Below, piece by piece: positions 42,201 through 50,133 of a DNA stretch of 64,000 nt. Within the stretch, counting starts at the first letter, position 1; each line of letters starts with the position of its first letter. The notes under the pieces were generated by a model. That model was not told the DNA's origin, searched no databases, and saw nothing but the letters and a program-made list of their open reading frames with translations. This DNA is from an uncultured Acidobacteriota bacterium (GTDB lineage Bacteria; Acidobacteriota; Terriglobia; Terriglobales; Acidobacteriaceae): assembly GCA_903873705.1 (NCBI GenBank), contig CAIQPK010000041.1:1-64000 (forward strand), given 5' to 3'. A program made the position numbers and the translations under genes.

Positions 42201-42802
42201 GCTTTGACGTTCCGCAACGCGCGGTTATCAGCTACACGGTTGGACTACCTGTGGGTCGCGGAAAGTTTCTATTCCGCAATGCCAATGGCTTTGTCGATCG
42301 TGTGGTTGGCGGATGGAAGCTGAACGGGATCGCGACGTTCCAGTCGGGCTTCCCGTTGGCCTTCCAATACTCGGTGGCGAACACGCTGCAGACGAACTTT
42401 GCCGCCGGCAATGCGGGCCCTGGCCTTCCTGCTGGTGTCTCTCGTCCTGATCGGGTAGCTGGTTGCAATCCGGTGATCGACGGTGCACCGAAGTTCAAAT
42501 TGACGAAGTACTTCAATACGGCATGCTTTGTGAAGTCTTCAGAGTTTGCCTTTGGCAATGAACCTCGGGTTGATCCTGACCTGCGCGCGCAGGGCATCAA
42601 TAACTTCGACCTCTCCGTGGGTAAGACGGTCCAGTTCGAAGGTAAATTCAACTTTGAGTTCCGCGCAGAATCGTTCAACCTGTTCAACCGTGTGCAGTTC
42701 GCTCCTCCTAATGCCCAGGTCGATGTTGCGGCCTACGGTACTGTCGCTACTCAAGTCAACCAGCCTCGTCTGCTTCAGCTGTCGGGACGAGTTAACTTCT
42801 AA
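39272..42802 (+). CDS. Oar-like TonB-dependent receptor with carboxypeptidase-regulatory domain
   Basis: 1176 residues from ATG 39272 (AAGGAG 9 bases upstream). A signal peptide (cleavage after AWGQ) is followed by a carboxypeptidase-regulatory-like domain (about residues 30-115, TGSIVGTVTDGVGAVVPGA), a plug domain (about 125-260, with LPLNGRNVLNLVSLVPG) and a very long beta barrel ending LQLSGRVNF. This is the size class typical of acidobacterial Oar-like receptors. Promoter 3 ties it to the FadR regulon, so the likely ligand is the same oligosaccharide that feeds the KDG pathway. Confidence 0.9.
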   Translation: MQTNRKIWKLLLMLSLMIAAAGHAWGQSTGSIVGTVTDGVGAVVPGADIKLQNVATGDEKTAKAGTTGDYQFLQLLPGIYKVSVELQGFKQFLRQNIEVTVNNATRIDATMTVGGATETVEVTAESPLLSTQTSSLSYEVGTKQIDALPLNGRNVLNLVSLVPGVVPQGNTSGNASTLNVNGWGNYQIGGGAANQSAAFIDGAPINISYANSTSLVPTQEMIQEFQVSTNNVSPEFGRYAGGVVNMATKAGTNAFHGTAYEYYRDTVFNANLYFSKHNPSNLLPRAPYVQHQFGGAVGGPIRKDKTFFFTSFEEFSLNQASPTTATVPSLAMINGDFSAISQTLYDPINKDASGNRLSFASEYGNGNKIPSARLNPTAVVLAKFLFPTPTNTGLTNNFQANIPKTTVYNQYSLRVDHQLNSKNQLFARATNWHKNASGSSNLQNQTGNKATFATTQAVLGEAFTLTPNLVGQVRASFLRFFDKSIPFLCCSFDESQLLGNWGSYQSQITLAQLPQPNIAGFNNFSTGATILDVDNAYTFSGNMTWTKGRHSIQFGGESRRIEWAYEQSNSPGGTFAFDNGYTASKLGAKDGYSFASFMLGFPTSGSAQEPAASMGTMYYSGVFISDAFRMTKKLTINAGLRWEQPGSFHERSGSLTTLDLTLAQPTLAAAAGANIDGTNKVVSTIAGGLDLVSTPNHPSRDWQNLHWKLFSPRVGIAYTINDKTVVRAGFGLSYLPNTVAFSLGPYNNPPNSAVTQMTTSLNGNADPYLATTLSNPFPSGISKAPGRSQAYVNSLLGNGIQSPLPNARYPYSEQWNAGFQRQFGGGLVVDAGYVGSHGVDLPLYSINHDQLPDQYDSLGTDLLTQVTNPFFGIIPATAGVLGQPKIAKGYLLKPMPQYLYVTEDSPSIAGSSYQALQVRVEERMKSAGVLLVSYTLSHLQGTADVLTGYLETSRFGVGGASGVQDNTNIAGEQSRSSFDVPQRAVISYTVGLPVGRGKFLFRNANGFVDRVVGGWKLNGIATFQSGFPLAFQYSVANTLQTNFAAGNAGPGLPAGVSRPDRVAGCNPVIDGAPKFKLTKYFNTACFVKSSEFAFGNEPRVDPDLRAQGINNFDLSVGKTVQFEGKFNFEFRAESFNLFNRVQFAPPNAQVDVAAYGTVATQVNQPRLLQLSGRVNF

Positions 42803-42814
42803 CCCTGGTAGGTT

Positions 42815-42842
42815 CGCGGCGCTCTGGAAAAGGGGCGCCGCG
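42815..42842 (+). terminator. Terminator hairpin after Oar-like receptor
   Basis: An 8-bp stem, CGCGGCGC with GCGCCGCG, and a 12-base loop, starting 13 bases past the stop codon and followed by TCTATTTC. Confidence 0.7.
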
Positions 42843-43098
42843 TCTATTTCGATGTCGTATTACTCGCAGATATAGCAGCGGTGTAGCTTCAGCATCGCGC
42901 CCGAGTCAGACCCTGTCTGATGGTGCGCGTGTACGGAGCAGCGAGCGGCTATGCTGCCTGGCATTCTCTTTGGCCCTGGCAATATGAAGAGTGCAGGGCT
43001 GTATATTTTGTAATTACTCTGCAGGCGATCCGGGCTAGAAGGCATGTTGGCCTGCATCTGCCAGTGAGATAATCCAGTTGGAGGTGTTACCGGTCACT

Positions 43099-43839
43099 AT
43101 GCCAACCGATTCTTTGACGATGCGTGTCACCGAATACATCTTTGACTACATTCGGAACAACGGCCTGTCTTCGGGCGAATCGTTGCCCTCCGAGTTGCGT
43201 ACGAGTACAGAGCTGAATATCAGCCGCGGCATTGTTCGCGAGGCGTTCCGTTCGCTTGAAGTCGCCGGCATCATCGAAAAGGTGAATGGCCGCTCGCCCC
43301 GAGTAGGTATGTTGAACAATGAATTTCTGACGCACCTGATGCATCATGCGCTTTCTACGCGGCAGATTTCTGCCGACCAGGTGCTGGATGTAAGAGCGTC
43401 GATTGAAGTAAAGGCTGCCGAGATGGCGGCGCGGCGACGGACGCGTGAAGATGTGAAGCGGCTTCGCGAAGCGGTAGCCGGCATGAAAAACTCCTGCTCC
43501 GATCCGGAGCAGTTTGTTGCCTATGACCTGGTGTTTCATGGTGTAGTGAATGGCGCGACAGGTAACCCGCTGGTGGAAGTGATCTGCGGGTCAATGCATG
43601 AGTGCATGAAGGAGTCGATGCGACTTGGCATTCTTTACCGGCATGGCGAACAGGAGATACTCCAGGTGGCTGAGACACACCACCTTATTGCCGATGCAAT
43701 CGATAAGGGCAGCGCTTCTCGCGCGGCCGAATTGATGAAGAAACACTTCGACGAAGCGAAGCGCGCCCTGCATGGACAAGAGAAGCAGCAGCACGTTCCG
43801 GCCCGGGTAAATCCGTTGACCTATTATACAGGTGTGTGA
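43099..43839 (+). CDS. FadR-subfamily GntR transcriptional regulator
   Basis: 246 residues from ATG 43099; GGAGGTG lies about 12 bases upstream, and GTG 43084 is less likely. The N-terminal winged helix (about residues 1-70) contains LPSELRTSTELNISRGIVREAFRSLEVAGIIE. The C-terminal FCD ligand-binding domain (about 85-235) contains DVRASIEVKAAEMAARR, FVAYDLVFH (metal or ligand Asp/His), HECMKESM and THHLIADAI. FadR-type relatives that bind hexuronates or their derivatives (UxuR, ExuR) have this layout. Its last nine codons (NPLTYYTGV) contain operator/promoter 4 for the downstream kinase and aldolase genes. Confidence 0.88.
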   Translation: MPTDSLTMRVTEYIFDYIRNNGLSSGESLPSELRTSTELNISRGIVREAFRSLEVAGIIEKVNGRSPRVGMLNNEFLTHLMHHALSTRQISADQVLDVRASIEVKAAEMAARRRTREDVKRLREAVAGMKNSCSDPEQFVAYDLVFHGVVNGATGNPLVEVICGSMHECMKESMRLGILYRHGEQEILQVAETHHLIADAIDKGSASRAAELMKKHFDEAKRALHGQEKQQHVPARVNPLTYYTGV

Positions 43840-43845
43840 TAGGCT
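43816..43845 (+). promoter_or_regulatory. Regulon promoter/operator 4, inside the 3' end of the regulator gene
   Basis: TTGACC (43816-43821), an 18-base spacer, an extended TG, and TAGGCT (43840-43845). Operator ACCTATTATACAGGT (43819-43833) overlaps codons of the regulator. It should drive 43871 onward, including the kinase and aldolase. Confidence 0.83.
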
Positions 43846-43870
43846 CCTTTTCTAGTTAGAGGAGACCTGT

Positions 43871-44098
43871 GTGATAAGTGCCAATGGATTGAGAAGGTAT
43901 GCGTTCTTGCCATTTTGCCGTGTGCTCAGCGTCGCTGGCTTGGCGGAATGGAAGACATATTGGCCTTATTGCGACCCTATCCCGGGCAGCTCGCTGTTCC
44001 CCCGGCTGACGCACGCTCATTCCAAAAAGTGTTTTGGAACTACCGCGCTGGTGGCGTTCTTACCTGCGCCCCGTTCCGAACCGGTGGGGACAGCGTAG
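43871..44098 (+). pseudogene. Short open frame directly behind promoter 4, possible gene remnant
   Basis: GTG at 43871 has AGGAGA about 6 bases upstream and lies about 20 bases after the predicted transcription start, so translation signals are good. The 75 codons, however, resemble no family I know and end without a domain; a second frame (43915-44130) overlaps it. The region between here and the kinase start (44202) has no better gene. I consider it a decayed first gene of the kinase-aldolase operon or a leader peptide. Confidence 0.35.
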
Positions 44099-44201
44099 GT
44101 AGTCAGGCAGCGAGCGAGTGGTGGTTCTGAAGCATGACGTTCGCGCTACAAACACAATACTTATTTATGCCCGGAACAGGGCAGCCGGAAAGTGAAAGTA
44201 G

Positions 44202-45299
44202 ATGACAGCCTCAAGCACTATAACGTTTCGTTCGAAAGAGATGTGCCGGTGGGATCTTTTGTGCCTGGGCGAAGTGATGTTGCGCTTCGATCCAGGTGAC
44301 GAAAGAATCTCGCGGACGAGGAGCTTCCGGGTATGGGAAGGCGGCGGCGAGTATAACGTGGCTCGCGCGCTGCGCCGGTGTTTTGACCAGCGGACGTCGA
44401 TTGTGACGGCGCTGGCCGATAACCCTGTAGGGCGCCTGATCGAAGACCTGATGCTCCAGGGTGGAACGGACTTGAGTCACCTGGTGTGGGTTCCGTATGA
44501 CGGCGTGGGTACCGATACGCGGAACGGGATCTACTTCCTGGAGCGGGGTATGGGTATGCGCCACGCGATGGGCATGATGGACCGTGGACATACCGCGATT
44601 TCTCAGATAGAGCCGGGACAGATCGACTGGGACCACATCTTCGGAAGCGAGGGAGTGCGGTGGTTTCACACGGGCGGCATTATGTGCGCTCTCTCTCCAT
44701 CGGCTTCCGAGGTGGTAGTGGAAGCGATGACCGCGGCGAAGCGACACGGGGTTGTAGTGTCTTATGACTGCAACTACCGGCCCTCGCTCTGGAAGGATCG
44801 CGGTGGGCGGCAGGGAGCTTGTGACATGAATCGCCGGCTGGCGCCGATGGTGGATATCTTTCTGGGTCACGAGGGCGATCTGGCCAGGGAGGTGGGGCCA
44901 GCGTCGCTTGCTCCGCCGTGGTTCGACAAGGAGAGCTACACTGCCATGGTGGCGCGCGTCTATGAAGAGTTTCCGAACATAAAGGTGATCGCGACCACTG
45001 TGCGCAAGGCGAAGACGGCTAACTGCAATGACTGGGGTGCGTTCGCTGGCAACGCCTGTGGCGTATTTGAAAGCAAGAAGTTTTATGACCTCGATATACT
45101 CGACCGCGTGGGCGGCGGTGACGCGTTTGCCGCGGGCCTGTTCTATGGATTGATGGATGACCGGGGTATGCAGTGGGCGCTGGACTGTGGGGTAACCCAT
45201 GGGGCGTTGACAATGACGACGCCTGGCGACAGTTCTATGGTGAGTTTGAATGAGGTGGTGTATGCGATGGGTGGCAACGGAGCAGGCGTGCAGCGCTGA
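44202..45299 (+). CDS. kdgK: 2-keto-3-deoxygluconate kinase, PfkB family
   Basis: 365 residues of the ribokinase/PfkB family. An N-terminal LCLGEVMLRFDPG segment is followed by EGGGEYNVARALRR (sugar-binding GG motif near residue 48), a central YDCNYRPSLW, and the C-terminal catalytic motif DRVGGGDAFAAGL (Asp base near residue 305). It is somewhat longer than E. coli KdgK (about 310). It would phosphorylate 2-keto-3-deoxygluconate to KDPG, the substrate of the aldolase encoded 15 bases downstream. Promoter 4 at 43816 and a FadR-type regulator upstream support a uronate role. Confidence 0.85.
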   Translation: MTASSTITFRSKEMCRWDLLCLGEVMLRFDPGDERISRTRSFRVWEGGGEYNVARALRRCFDQRTSIVTALADNPVGRLIEDLMLQGGTDLSHLVWVPYDGVGTDTRNGIYFLERGMGMRHAMGMMDRGHTAISQIEPGQIDWDHIFGSEGVRWFHTGGIMCALSPSASEVVVEAMTAAKRHGVVVSYDCNYRPSLWKDRGGRQGACDMNRRLAPMVDIFLGHEGDLAREVGPASLAPPWFDKESYTAMVARVYEEFPNIKVIATTVRKAKTANCNDWGAFAGNACGVFESKKFYDLDILDRVGGGDAFAAGLFYGLMDDRGMQWALDCGVTHGALTMTTPGDSSMVSLNEVVYAMGGNGAGVQR

Positions 45300-45314
45300 C
45301 GCGGAAAGAGCCGG

Positions 45315-45959
45315 ATGAAGAAGGAAGTCGTACTGCAGAAGATTCGTGAAGTGGGGATTTTGCCGGTGCTGCGGGCGTCGTCGTCGGATGGTGCGCTGGC
45401 GCTGGCGGATGCGATTGCTGAAGGCGGCATTACCGCACTTGAAGTGACGATGACCGTGCCGGGAGCCGTGCAGGTAATCAGCCGGCTGGTGCGGGATCGG
45501 CCGGAACTGCTGATTGGCGCGGGTACGGTGCTCGATGCGGAGACGGCGCGTATCTGCATCCTGGAAGGGGCGCAGTTCGTTGTGAGTCCGGCGCTGAACG
45601 AAGAGGCGGTGCGGCTTTGCCGGCGGTACTCGGTTGCGGTGATGGCAGGTGCGCTTACGCCGACGGAAGTGATCCGGGCGTGGGAAGCGGGGTCGGACGT
45701 GGTGAAGATTTTTCCGGCGAGCGCGATGGGTGGGGCGAAGTATCTGAAGTCACTAAAGGCGCCGCTGCCGCAGGTGGAAATGATTCCTACCGGAGGCGTG
45801 TCGGTGGCTACGGCGAAGGATTTTCTTGACGCTGGCGCGTTCGCGCTGGGTGTGGGCGCGGACCTGGCTGATGAGAAGGCTGTCGCCGAGGGGCGTGCTG
45901 CGGATGTGACCGCGGTCGCTCGGCAGTATGTTGCGGTGCTGAAGGAATTTCGAGCTTAG
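45315..45959 (+). CDS. eda: KDPG aldolase (2-keto-3-deoxy-6-phosphogluconate aldolase)
   Basis: 214 residues, class I aldolase. The catalytic Glu lies in ALEVTMTVPGA (about residue 42), GAGTVLD is the phosphate-loop region, the Schiff-base Lys is in DVVKIFPAS (about residue 131), and PTGGVSV (about 160) closes the site. It splits KDPG into pyruvate and glyceraldehyde 3-phosphate. It starts 15 bases after the kinase gene; the pair forms the lower part of a hexuronate or Entner-Doudoroff branch. Confidence 0.93.
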   Translation: MKKEVVLQKIREVGILPVLRASSSDGALALADAIAEGGITALEVTMTVPGAVQVISRLVRDRPELLIGAGTVLDAETARICILEGAQFVVSPALNEEAVRLCRRYSVAVMAGALTPTEVIRAWEAGSDVVKIFPASAMGGAKYLKSLKAPLPQVEMIPTGGVSVATAKDFLDAGAFALGVGADLADEKAVAEGRAADVTAVARQYVAVLKEFRA

Positions 45960-46061
45960 AGCGAATTAACTCATGGGATGAAGGCGCGACTATGCATCGG
46001 GCTTGAGCTGTCTGATGCTTTCTCTGCCCGCCTGGACCGTCGGCCCTCAACAGCACATACT

Positions 46062-47438
46062 CTATATCGAAAGCTCATTTGCTCGAGCGGCGGGTTGTTC
46101 GGCCGGGAGTGCCTCGACGGATAGCGCGTCGCCGGTTCGCTCTGTCGCGGGTTTGAGCGGCAGGATAAGCAGGCCGGACAGGGTGAGTGCGACTGACATG
46201 AGGAGGAAACCGGCTTTGGAGTTGCCGGTGCGGCCTTGCAGGTATCCCACAAAATAGCTGCCGAGAAACGAGCCCAGTGCGCCGAGGCTGTTGATGAGGG
46301 CGGTGACTTCGCCGGCGACGTTGCTGGGAAGAATCTCTGGGATGATGGCGAAGAAGGGGCCGTAGGGGGCGTACATCGCACCACCAGCGATGACCAGGAA
46401 GCTAAACGACAGCCAGAAGTTCATGCCGGCAGTAAGGTAGCTTCCGAACAACGCTGCGCCAGCGAAGATGAGGAAGGGCCAGACGAAGCGCGTGCGCTTT
46501 GCCGTGCGGTCTGAAAAATAGCTCGCGAACAGCATGAGCATAGCGGCAAAGGCGTAAGGTACGGCGCTCAAGACACCGGTGATGCCAATGCCTTGCGATG
46601 AACCGTTCTTGATGATGACGGGCAGCCAGAGTACGAAGCCGTAGAGCCCGAGGCACCAAAGGAAGTACTGCGCGCAAAGTATGGCGACGCCGGGGTTTTT
46701 GAAGGCTGCGGCAAGGTTGGGGACCCTGGGAAGAACGGTCTGCTCGGAGTCGAGGATGGAGCGTAGTTTGGTGGCGCTTTCGGGTGAAAGCCAGGCGGTT
46801 TCTTCGGGCGTGTCGCGGATGGTGAAGTACCAGACGGCGCCCCAGATGACCGACGGCAGGCCTTCGATCACGAACGTCATCTGCCAGCCGAACTTCTTGA
46901 TGATGTAGCCCGTGGCGGCCGACATCCAAAGGACAGTGATGGGGTTGCCGAGGATGAGGAGAGTGTTGGTGCGGGAGCGTTCTTTGCGCGTGAACCACTT
47001 GGTGAGCAGGATGAGCATGCCCGGGAGGATGAAGCTCTCCGCAGCGCCGAGGAGAAGGCGATCGAGGGCGAGAATCCAGAAGACCTTGATGATGCCAGTG
47101 AGGGAAGCAAGGACGCCCCAGCTGACTAGGGCAAGGCCGATGAGGCGACGGGCGGAACGCTTGCGGGCGTAGGCGGCTCCCGGAATCTGGAAGGCGAAGT
47201 AGCCGAGGAAGAAGAGGGAACCGAGGAGGGCCGACTGTGTGGGCGTGATGTGGAGCGATTCGGCGAGGCCGGCGGCGGCACCGAAACCGTAGTTGGCGCG
47301 GTCGACGTAGGCGAGGCTGTAGGTGATAAAGACGACCGGCATGATTTGCAGCCAGCGTTTGTTGAGGTCAGGATGGGCCGCGAATTGATCGGGATCAGCG
47401 GCCTGATTTGTGCGGCGGTCAGCGGTTTCAAAAGCCAT
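46062..47438 (-). CDS. MFS transporter, hexuronate (ExuT/ACS family)-like
   Basis: 458 residues with twelve predicted membrane helices. The anion:cation symporter type is suggested by MPVVFITYSLAYVDRANYGFGAAAGL near the N-terminus, the RKRSARR loop between helices 2 and 3, and WFTRKERSRTN after helix 4. ATG 47438 was chosen; the frame extends upstream without conservation. Promoter 5 lies about 100 bases upstream. Transporters of this family carry galacturonate, glucuronate, tartrate or phthalate; in this context a hexuronate or keto-deoxy sugar acid is most likely. Confidence 0.83.
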   Translation of the reverse strand: MAFETADRRTNQAADPDQFAAHPDLNKRWLQIMPVVFITYSLAYVDRANYGFGAAAGLAESLHITPTQSALLGSLFFLGYFAFQIPGAAYARKRSARRLIGLALVSWGVLASLTGIIKVFWILALDRLLLGAAESFILPGMLILLTKWFTRKERSRTNTLLILGNPITVLWMSAATGYIIKKFGWQMTFVIEGLPSVIWGAVWYFTIRDTPEETAWLSPESATKLRSILDSEQTVLPRVPNLAAAFKNPGVAILCAQYFLWCLGLYGFVLWLPVIIKNGSSQGIGITGVLSAVPYAFAAMLMLFASYFSDRTAKRTRFVWPFLIFAGAALFGSYLTAGMNFWLSFSFLVIAGGAMYAPYGPFFAIIPEILPSNVAGEVTALINSLGALGSFLGSYFVGYLQGRTGNSKAGFLLMSVALTLSGLLILPLKPATERTGDALSVEALPAEQPAARANELSI

Positions 47439-47538
47439 GAGGTTCCGTTCTTGCGATGAAGCGGATGATACGCGGTACAGGATGAGCAACGCCTGCGAAG
47501 CGCTGGCAGGAACGTCCGACGCGCGCAGATTTTCGCAG

Positions 47539-47568
47539 AGAGTATCAGGAACCTATTATATAGGTCAA
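47539..47568 (-). promoter_or_regulatory. Regulon promoter/operator 5 (MFS transporter)
   Basis: On the minus strand: TTGACC, an 18-base spacer, an extended TG, and TACTCT. Operator ACCTATTATATAGGT (47551-47565) is a perfect palindrome in its 6-bp arms. Confidence 0.83.
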
Positions 47569-47625
47569 TGTTTTTCTCTTGCGTGATAGAGGACGTCACG
47601 GCGATGTCAGCTTAACCGTTAGGGC

Positions 47626-47655
47626 TTGACCTATATTACAGCTGGTTGCTAGGAT
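47626..47655 (+). promoter_or_regulatory. Regulon promoter/operator 6 (SnoaL-like and cyclase genes)
   Basis: TTGACC (47626-47631), an 18-base spacer, an extended TG, and TAGGAT (47650-47655). Operator ACCTATATTACAGCT (47629-47643) has one mismatch in the right arm (AGCT for AGGT). Confidence 0.75.
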
Positions 47656-47780
47656 GGTCGGGATTTTGCGGTGAAGAATCAAACGCGTACGGGGATGCTG
47701 CGAAGATGGATGCGGCTAAGGACTTTAGCGACTTACTGGACTGCCGACGAAGGCGGTTCGTGAACAAAAGGGGTGTGCCG

Positions 47781-48266
47781 GTGCTGAATCGTCTTTCGGG
47801 ATACAAACGTGGGAGTCTTCAACTGGTCGTGGCTCTTGCTTGCGGAACGCTGGCCGTGACTGCGCAAAACCTTCCTGCCAAGAAGCGGCAGCCTACGCCG
47901 GAGAAGGTGATTGCGGAGCATGTGGCTGCGCTGAATGCCTGCGACTGGAACCGGATGATGGCCCAGTATGACGATGATATTGCCTTCCTGTCGAAAGATG
48001 GGAACGTGGTGAAGGGCCGCGAGGCGATTGGCAAGATGTTCAAGGGTGCGCTGATGCCGCCTGCCAAGGGAGGCCAGTGCGGCATGACGCTGATCCCCGA
48101 GAAGACGTTCGTGGTGGGCGATACGGTGAATGTGGTGTGGCGGGTTGAAGCGCCCTTCTTTGCCGAGCCGTATCGGGGGTCTGAGGCGTTTGAAACGCGC
48201 AACGGGTTGCTGGTGCTGCAGGTGACGACGTGGGATCCCAGCGCGATCAAGATGAAGAAGAAGTAG
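47781..48266 (+). CDS. Exported SnoaL/NTF2-like protein
   Basis: 161 residues from GTG 47781, chosen because AAAAGGGG lies 7 bases upstream and the N-terminus then is a clean signal peptide (cleavage after AVTAQ). ATG 47706 and GTG 47760 are alternatives that add a charged extension. The mature part matches the SnoaL-like/NTF2 fold: EKVIAEHVAALNACDWNRMMAQYDDDIAFL, GREAIGKMFKG and an RNGLLVLQVTTW strand. Such domains act as isomerases, dehydratases or ligand binders. It is the first gene after promoter 6. Confidence 0.7.
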   Translation: MLNRLSGYKRGSLQLVVALACGTLAVTAQNLPAKKRQPTPEKVIAEHVAALNACDWNRMMAQYDDDIAFLSKDGNVVKGREAIGKMFKGALMPPAKGGQCGMTLIPEKTFVVGDTVNVVWRVEAPFFAEPYRGSEAFETRNGLLVLQVTTWDPSAIKMKKK

Positions 48267-48296
48267 AACGGCCGGGTTGCGGCTGATGGAGTGTTT

Positions 48297-49286
48297 ATGA
48301 AGCGTCTGCTGCCCTTGCTTGCCACGGGTTCGGTGATGTCGTTGTGTACGGTTGTGCCGGCGTCGGTTGCTGCGCAGGCTCCGCGGGAGAAGTTGAGTAA
48401 GCCGCAGTTTGACGCCATGTTCAAGCAGCTCTCAAACTGGGGCCGGTGGGGGAAGACGGATCAGATGGGTACGCTCAATCTGATTACGCCGGCGATCCGG
48501 AAGGAGGCGGCGGGGTTGGTGCGTGAGGGCGTGTCGGTTTCGCTGGCGCGGGATTTGAATGCCGAGAAGTCGGTGGACAACCCTGACCCGTTCCAGGACA
48601 AGATGAACCTCGGCGTTGACGAGAAGTTCAATATGGACGCCTATACGGTGAATTTTCATGGATTCGCGTTCAGCCACTTCGACGCTCTCTCGCATACTTA
48701 CTACGACGGCCATTTGTATAACGGCTTCCCCGACAGCGACGTGAGGGAGAAGGGCGCGAAGGAACTGGATACGGCGATCTATCGCGACGGCATCCTGACG
48801 CGGGGTGTGCTGGTCGATGTTCCGTGGCTGCGGGGGCTGCCGTATCTGGACAAGACGGCCTATATCTCGAGTAAGGACCTGGACGCGTGGGAGGCGAAGA
48901 CGGGCGTGCACATTCGCGCGGGAGATGCTGTGGTGATTCGCACGGGGCGCTGGGCGCTGCGGGAGGCCAAGGGGGCGTGGGATATTTCGAGCAGTTCGGC
49001 GGGGCTGGACCCTTCAGCGGTGGCGTGGCTACGCAAGCGTGATGCGGCATTCCTGGTGAGCGATGCGGCGCATGATGCCATACCGTCCGCCGTGGAGGGC
49101 GTGGACTTTCCGATTCATGTATTGACTATTGTCGCGATGGGAATGCCGCTTGCCGACCAGTGCAACCTGGAGGACCTGGCGAAGACGGCGCAGAAGCTGC
49201 ATCGGCAGACGTTCATGCTGACGCTGGCGCCGGTGCGGATCAAGGGCGGGACGGGAGCGCTGATTAATCCGATCGCTACATTTTAG
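48297..49286 (+). CDS. Exported cyclase-family (kynurenine formamidase-like) protein
   Basis: 329 residues from ATG 48297 (GGAG 5 bases upstream), with a signal peptide (cleavage after SVAAQ). The metal-binding cyclase motif appears as HFDALSHTYYDG (about residues 122-133), with VLVDVPW, AGDAVVIRTG and a late DAAHD/HVLTI region in family order. Homologues hydrolyse amides or lactones with zinc or manganese. It starts 30 bases after the SnoaL-like gene and is probably co-transcribed from promoter 6. Its stop overlaps the convergent PEP-CTERM gene by a few bases. Confidence 0.78.
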   Translation: MKRLLPLLATGSVMSLCTVVPASVAAQAPREKLSKPQFDAMFKQLSNWGRWGKTDQMGTLNLITPAIRKEAAGLVREGVSVSLARDLNAEKSVDNPDPFQDKMNLGVDEKFNMDAYTVNFHGFAFSHFDALSHTYYDGHLYNGFPDSDVREKGAKELDTAIYRDGILTRGVLVDVPWLRGLPYLDKTAYISSKDLDAWEAKTGVHIRAGDAVVIRTGRWALREAKGAWDISSSSAGLDPSAVAWLRKRDAAFLVSDAAHDAIPSAVEGVDFPIHVLTIVAMGMPLADQCNLEDLAKTAQKLHRQTFMLTLAPVRIKGGTGALINPIATF

Positions 49287-49894
49287 TCGTGACTGCGGGC
49301 TCGGCGACGAACGAATCCAAACGTGCCCAGAAGGCCAGTGCCCAGAAGCGCGATGCTGCCCGGTTCGGGAACTGGCGCGGGTGTGATGTCGACGACTAGC
49401 TTCGCATTCCTGGCGGTGAGAGCAAAAGCCTTGGTGGTATCGGCGCTCAGGGGATCCTCGATCAGGAGGATGTTGGGCTGAGGCTGGAAGCCGATGGCCA
49501 CGAGCGTGCTGGCCGGGTCATCGGTGAAGAGGTAGTCTGCGAAGGCGTTGTCTTTGAAGATCCAGACGAAGCCGGGTTCCTTGTTGCAGTTCTTGAGGGT
49601 GATGCCCGTGTCGCAGTTGACACGGATGGTGAAGGAGTCGGGATTGAAGTTGGCCGAGTAGGTGGCGACACCGTCGTCATAGGAGTATTCTTTGCCGCTG
49701 CCGATCTGTTGCAAGGTGCCTTGAAAGCCGGTGCCTCCGGTGAGGGGGTTGGTGGCGAGGTCTGGGTTACCGATGTTGGGATCGTTGAGGAAAAGGAGCT
49801 CCGCACGGAGGGGGGAGCCTTTGATGGAATCAGCGTGGGCTGCGGTAAAACTGGACGCGAGCAAAAGAGCGGACACGACGAGAAATTTCTGCAC
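49283..49894 (-). CDS. PEP-CTERM sorting-domain exported protein
   Basis: 203 residues from GTG 49894, with GGGAGG upstream and a proper signal peptide (cleavage after AHADS). The C-terminus has VPEP, a hydrophobic helix (GSIALLGTGLLGTFGF) and VRRRAR. A Cys pair lies near residues 100-110. The body is not related to the two PEP-CTERM proteins at the window start. The 3' end overlaps the convergent cyclase gene by 4 bases. Confidence 0.85.
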   Translation of the reverse strand: MQKFLVVSALLLASSFTAAHADSIKGSPLRAELLFLNDPNIGNPDLATNPLTGGTGFQGTLQQIGSGKEYSYDDGVATYSANFNPDSFTIRVNCDTGITLKNCNKEPGFVWIFKDNAFADYLFTDDPASTLVAIGFQPQPNILLIEDPLSADTTKAFALTARNAKLVVDITPAPVPEPGSIALLGTGLLGTFGFVRRRARSHD

Positions 49895-50133
49895 AGGGGC
49901 CTCCCAGGGGGTTAGCGCGGAGTATTCTCCGTCGCGGGTAACTTGTTTGGTGGTTACCAAGGGAGTTTGCGGGAAAGGTTGGGGCTTTGCAAGGCAGAAA
50001 CTTGGCAGGGCGACGGTGAGCGAGTTGCATGTCGTGGCAAGTGCTTTGGACAGTATGTCTTTGTGCGTGGATCGGGAGAAAAAAATTTCGTGAGCGACGG
50101 GTCGCGACGCAATCGCCCATGATGGGGCCGAGG

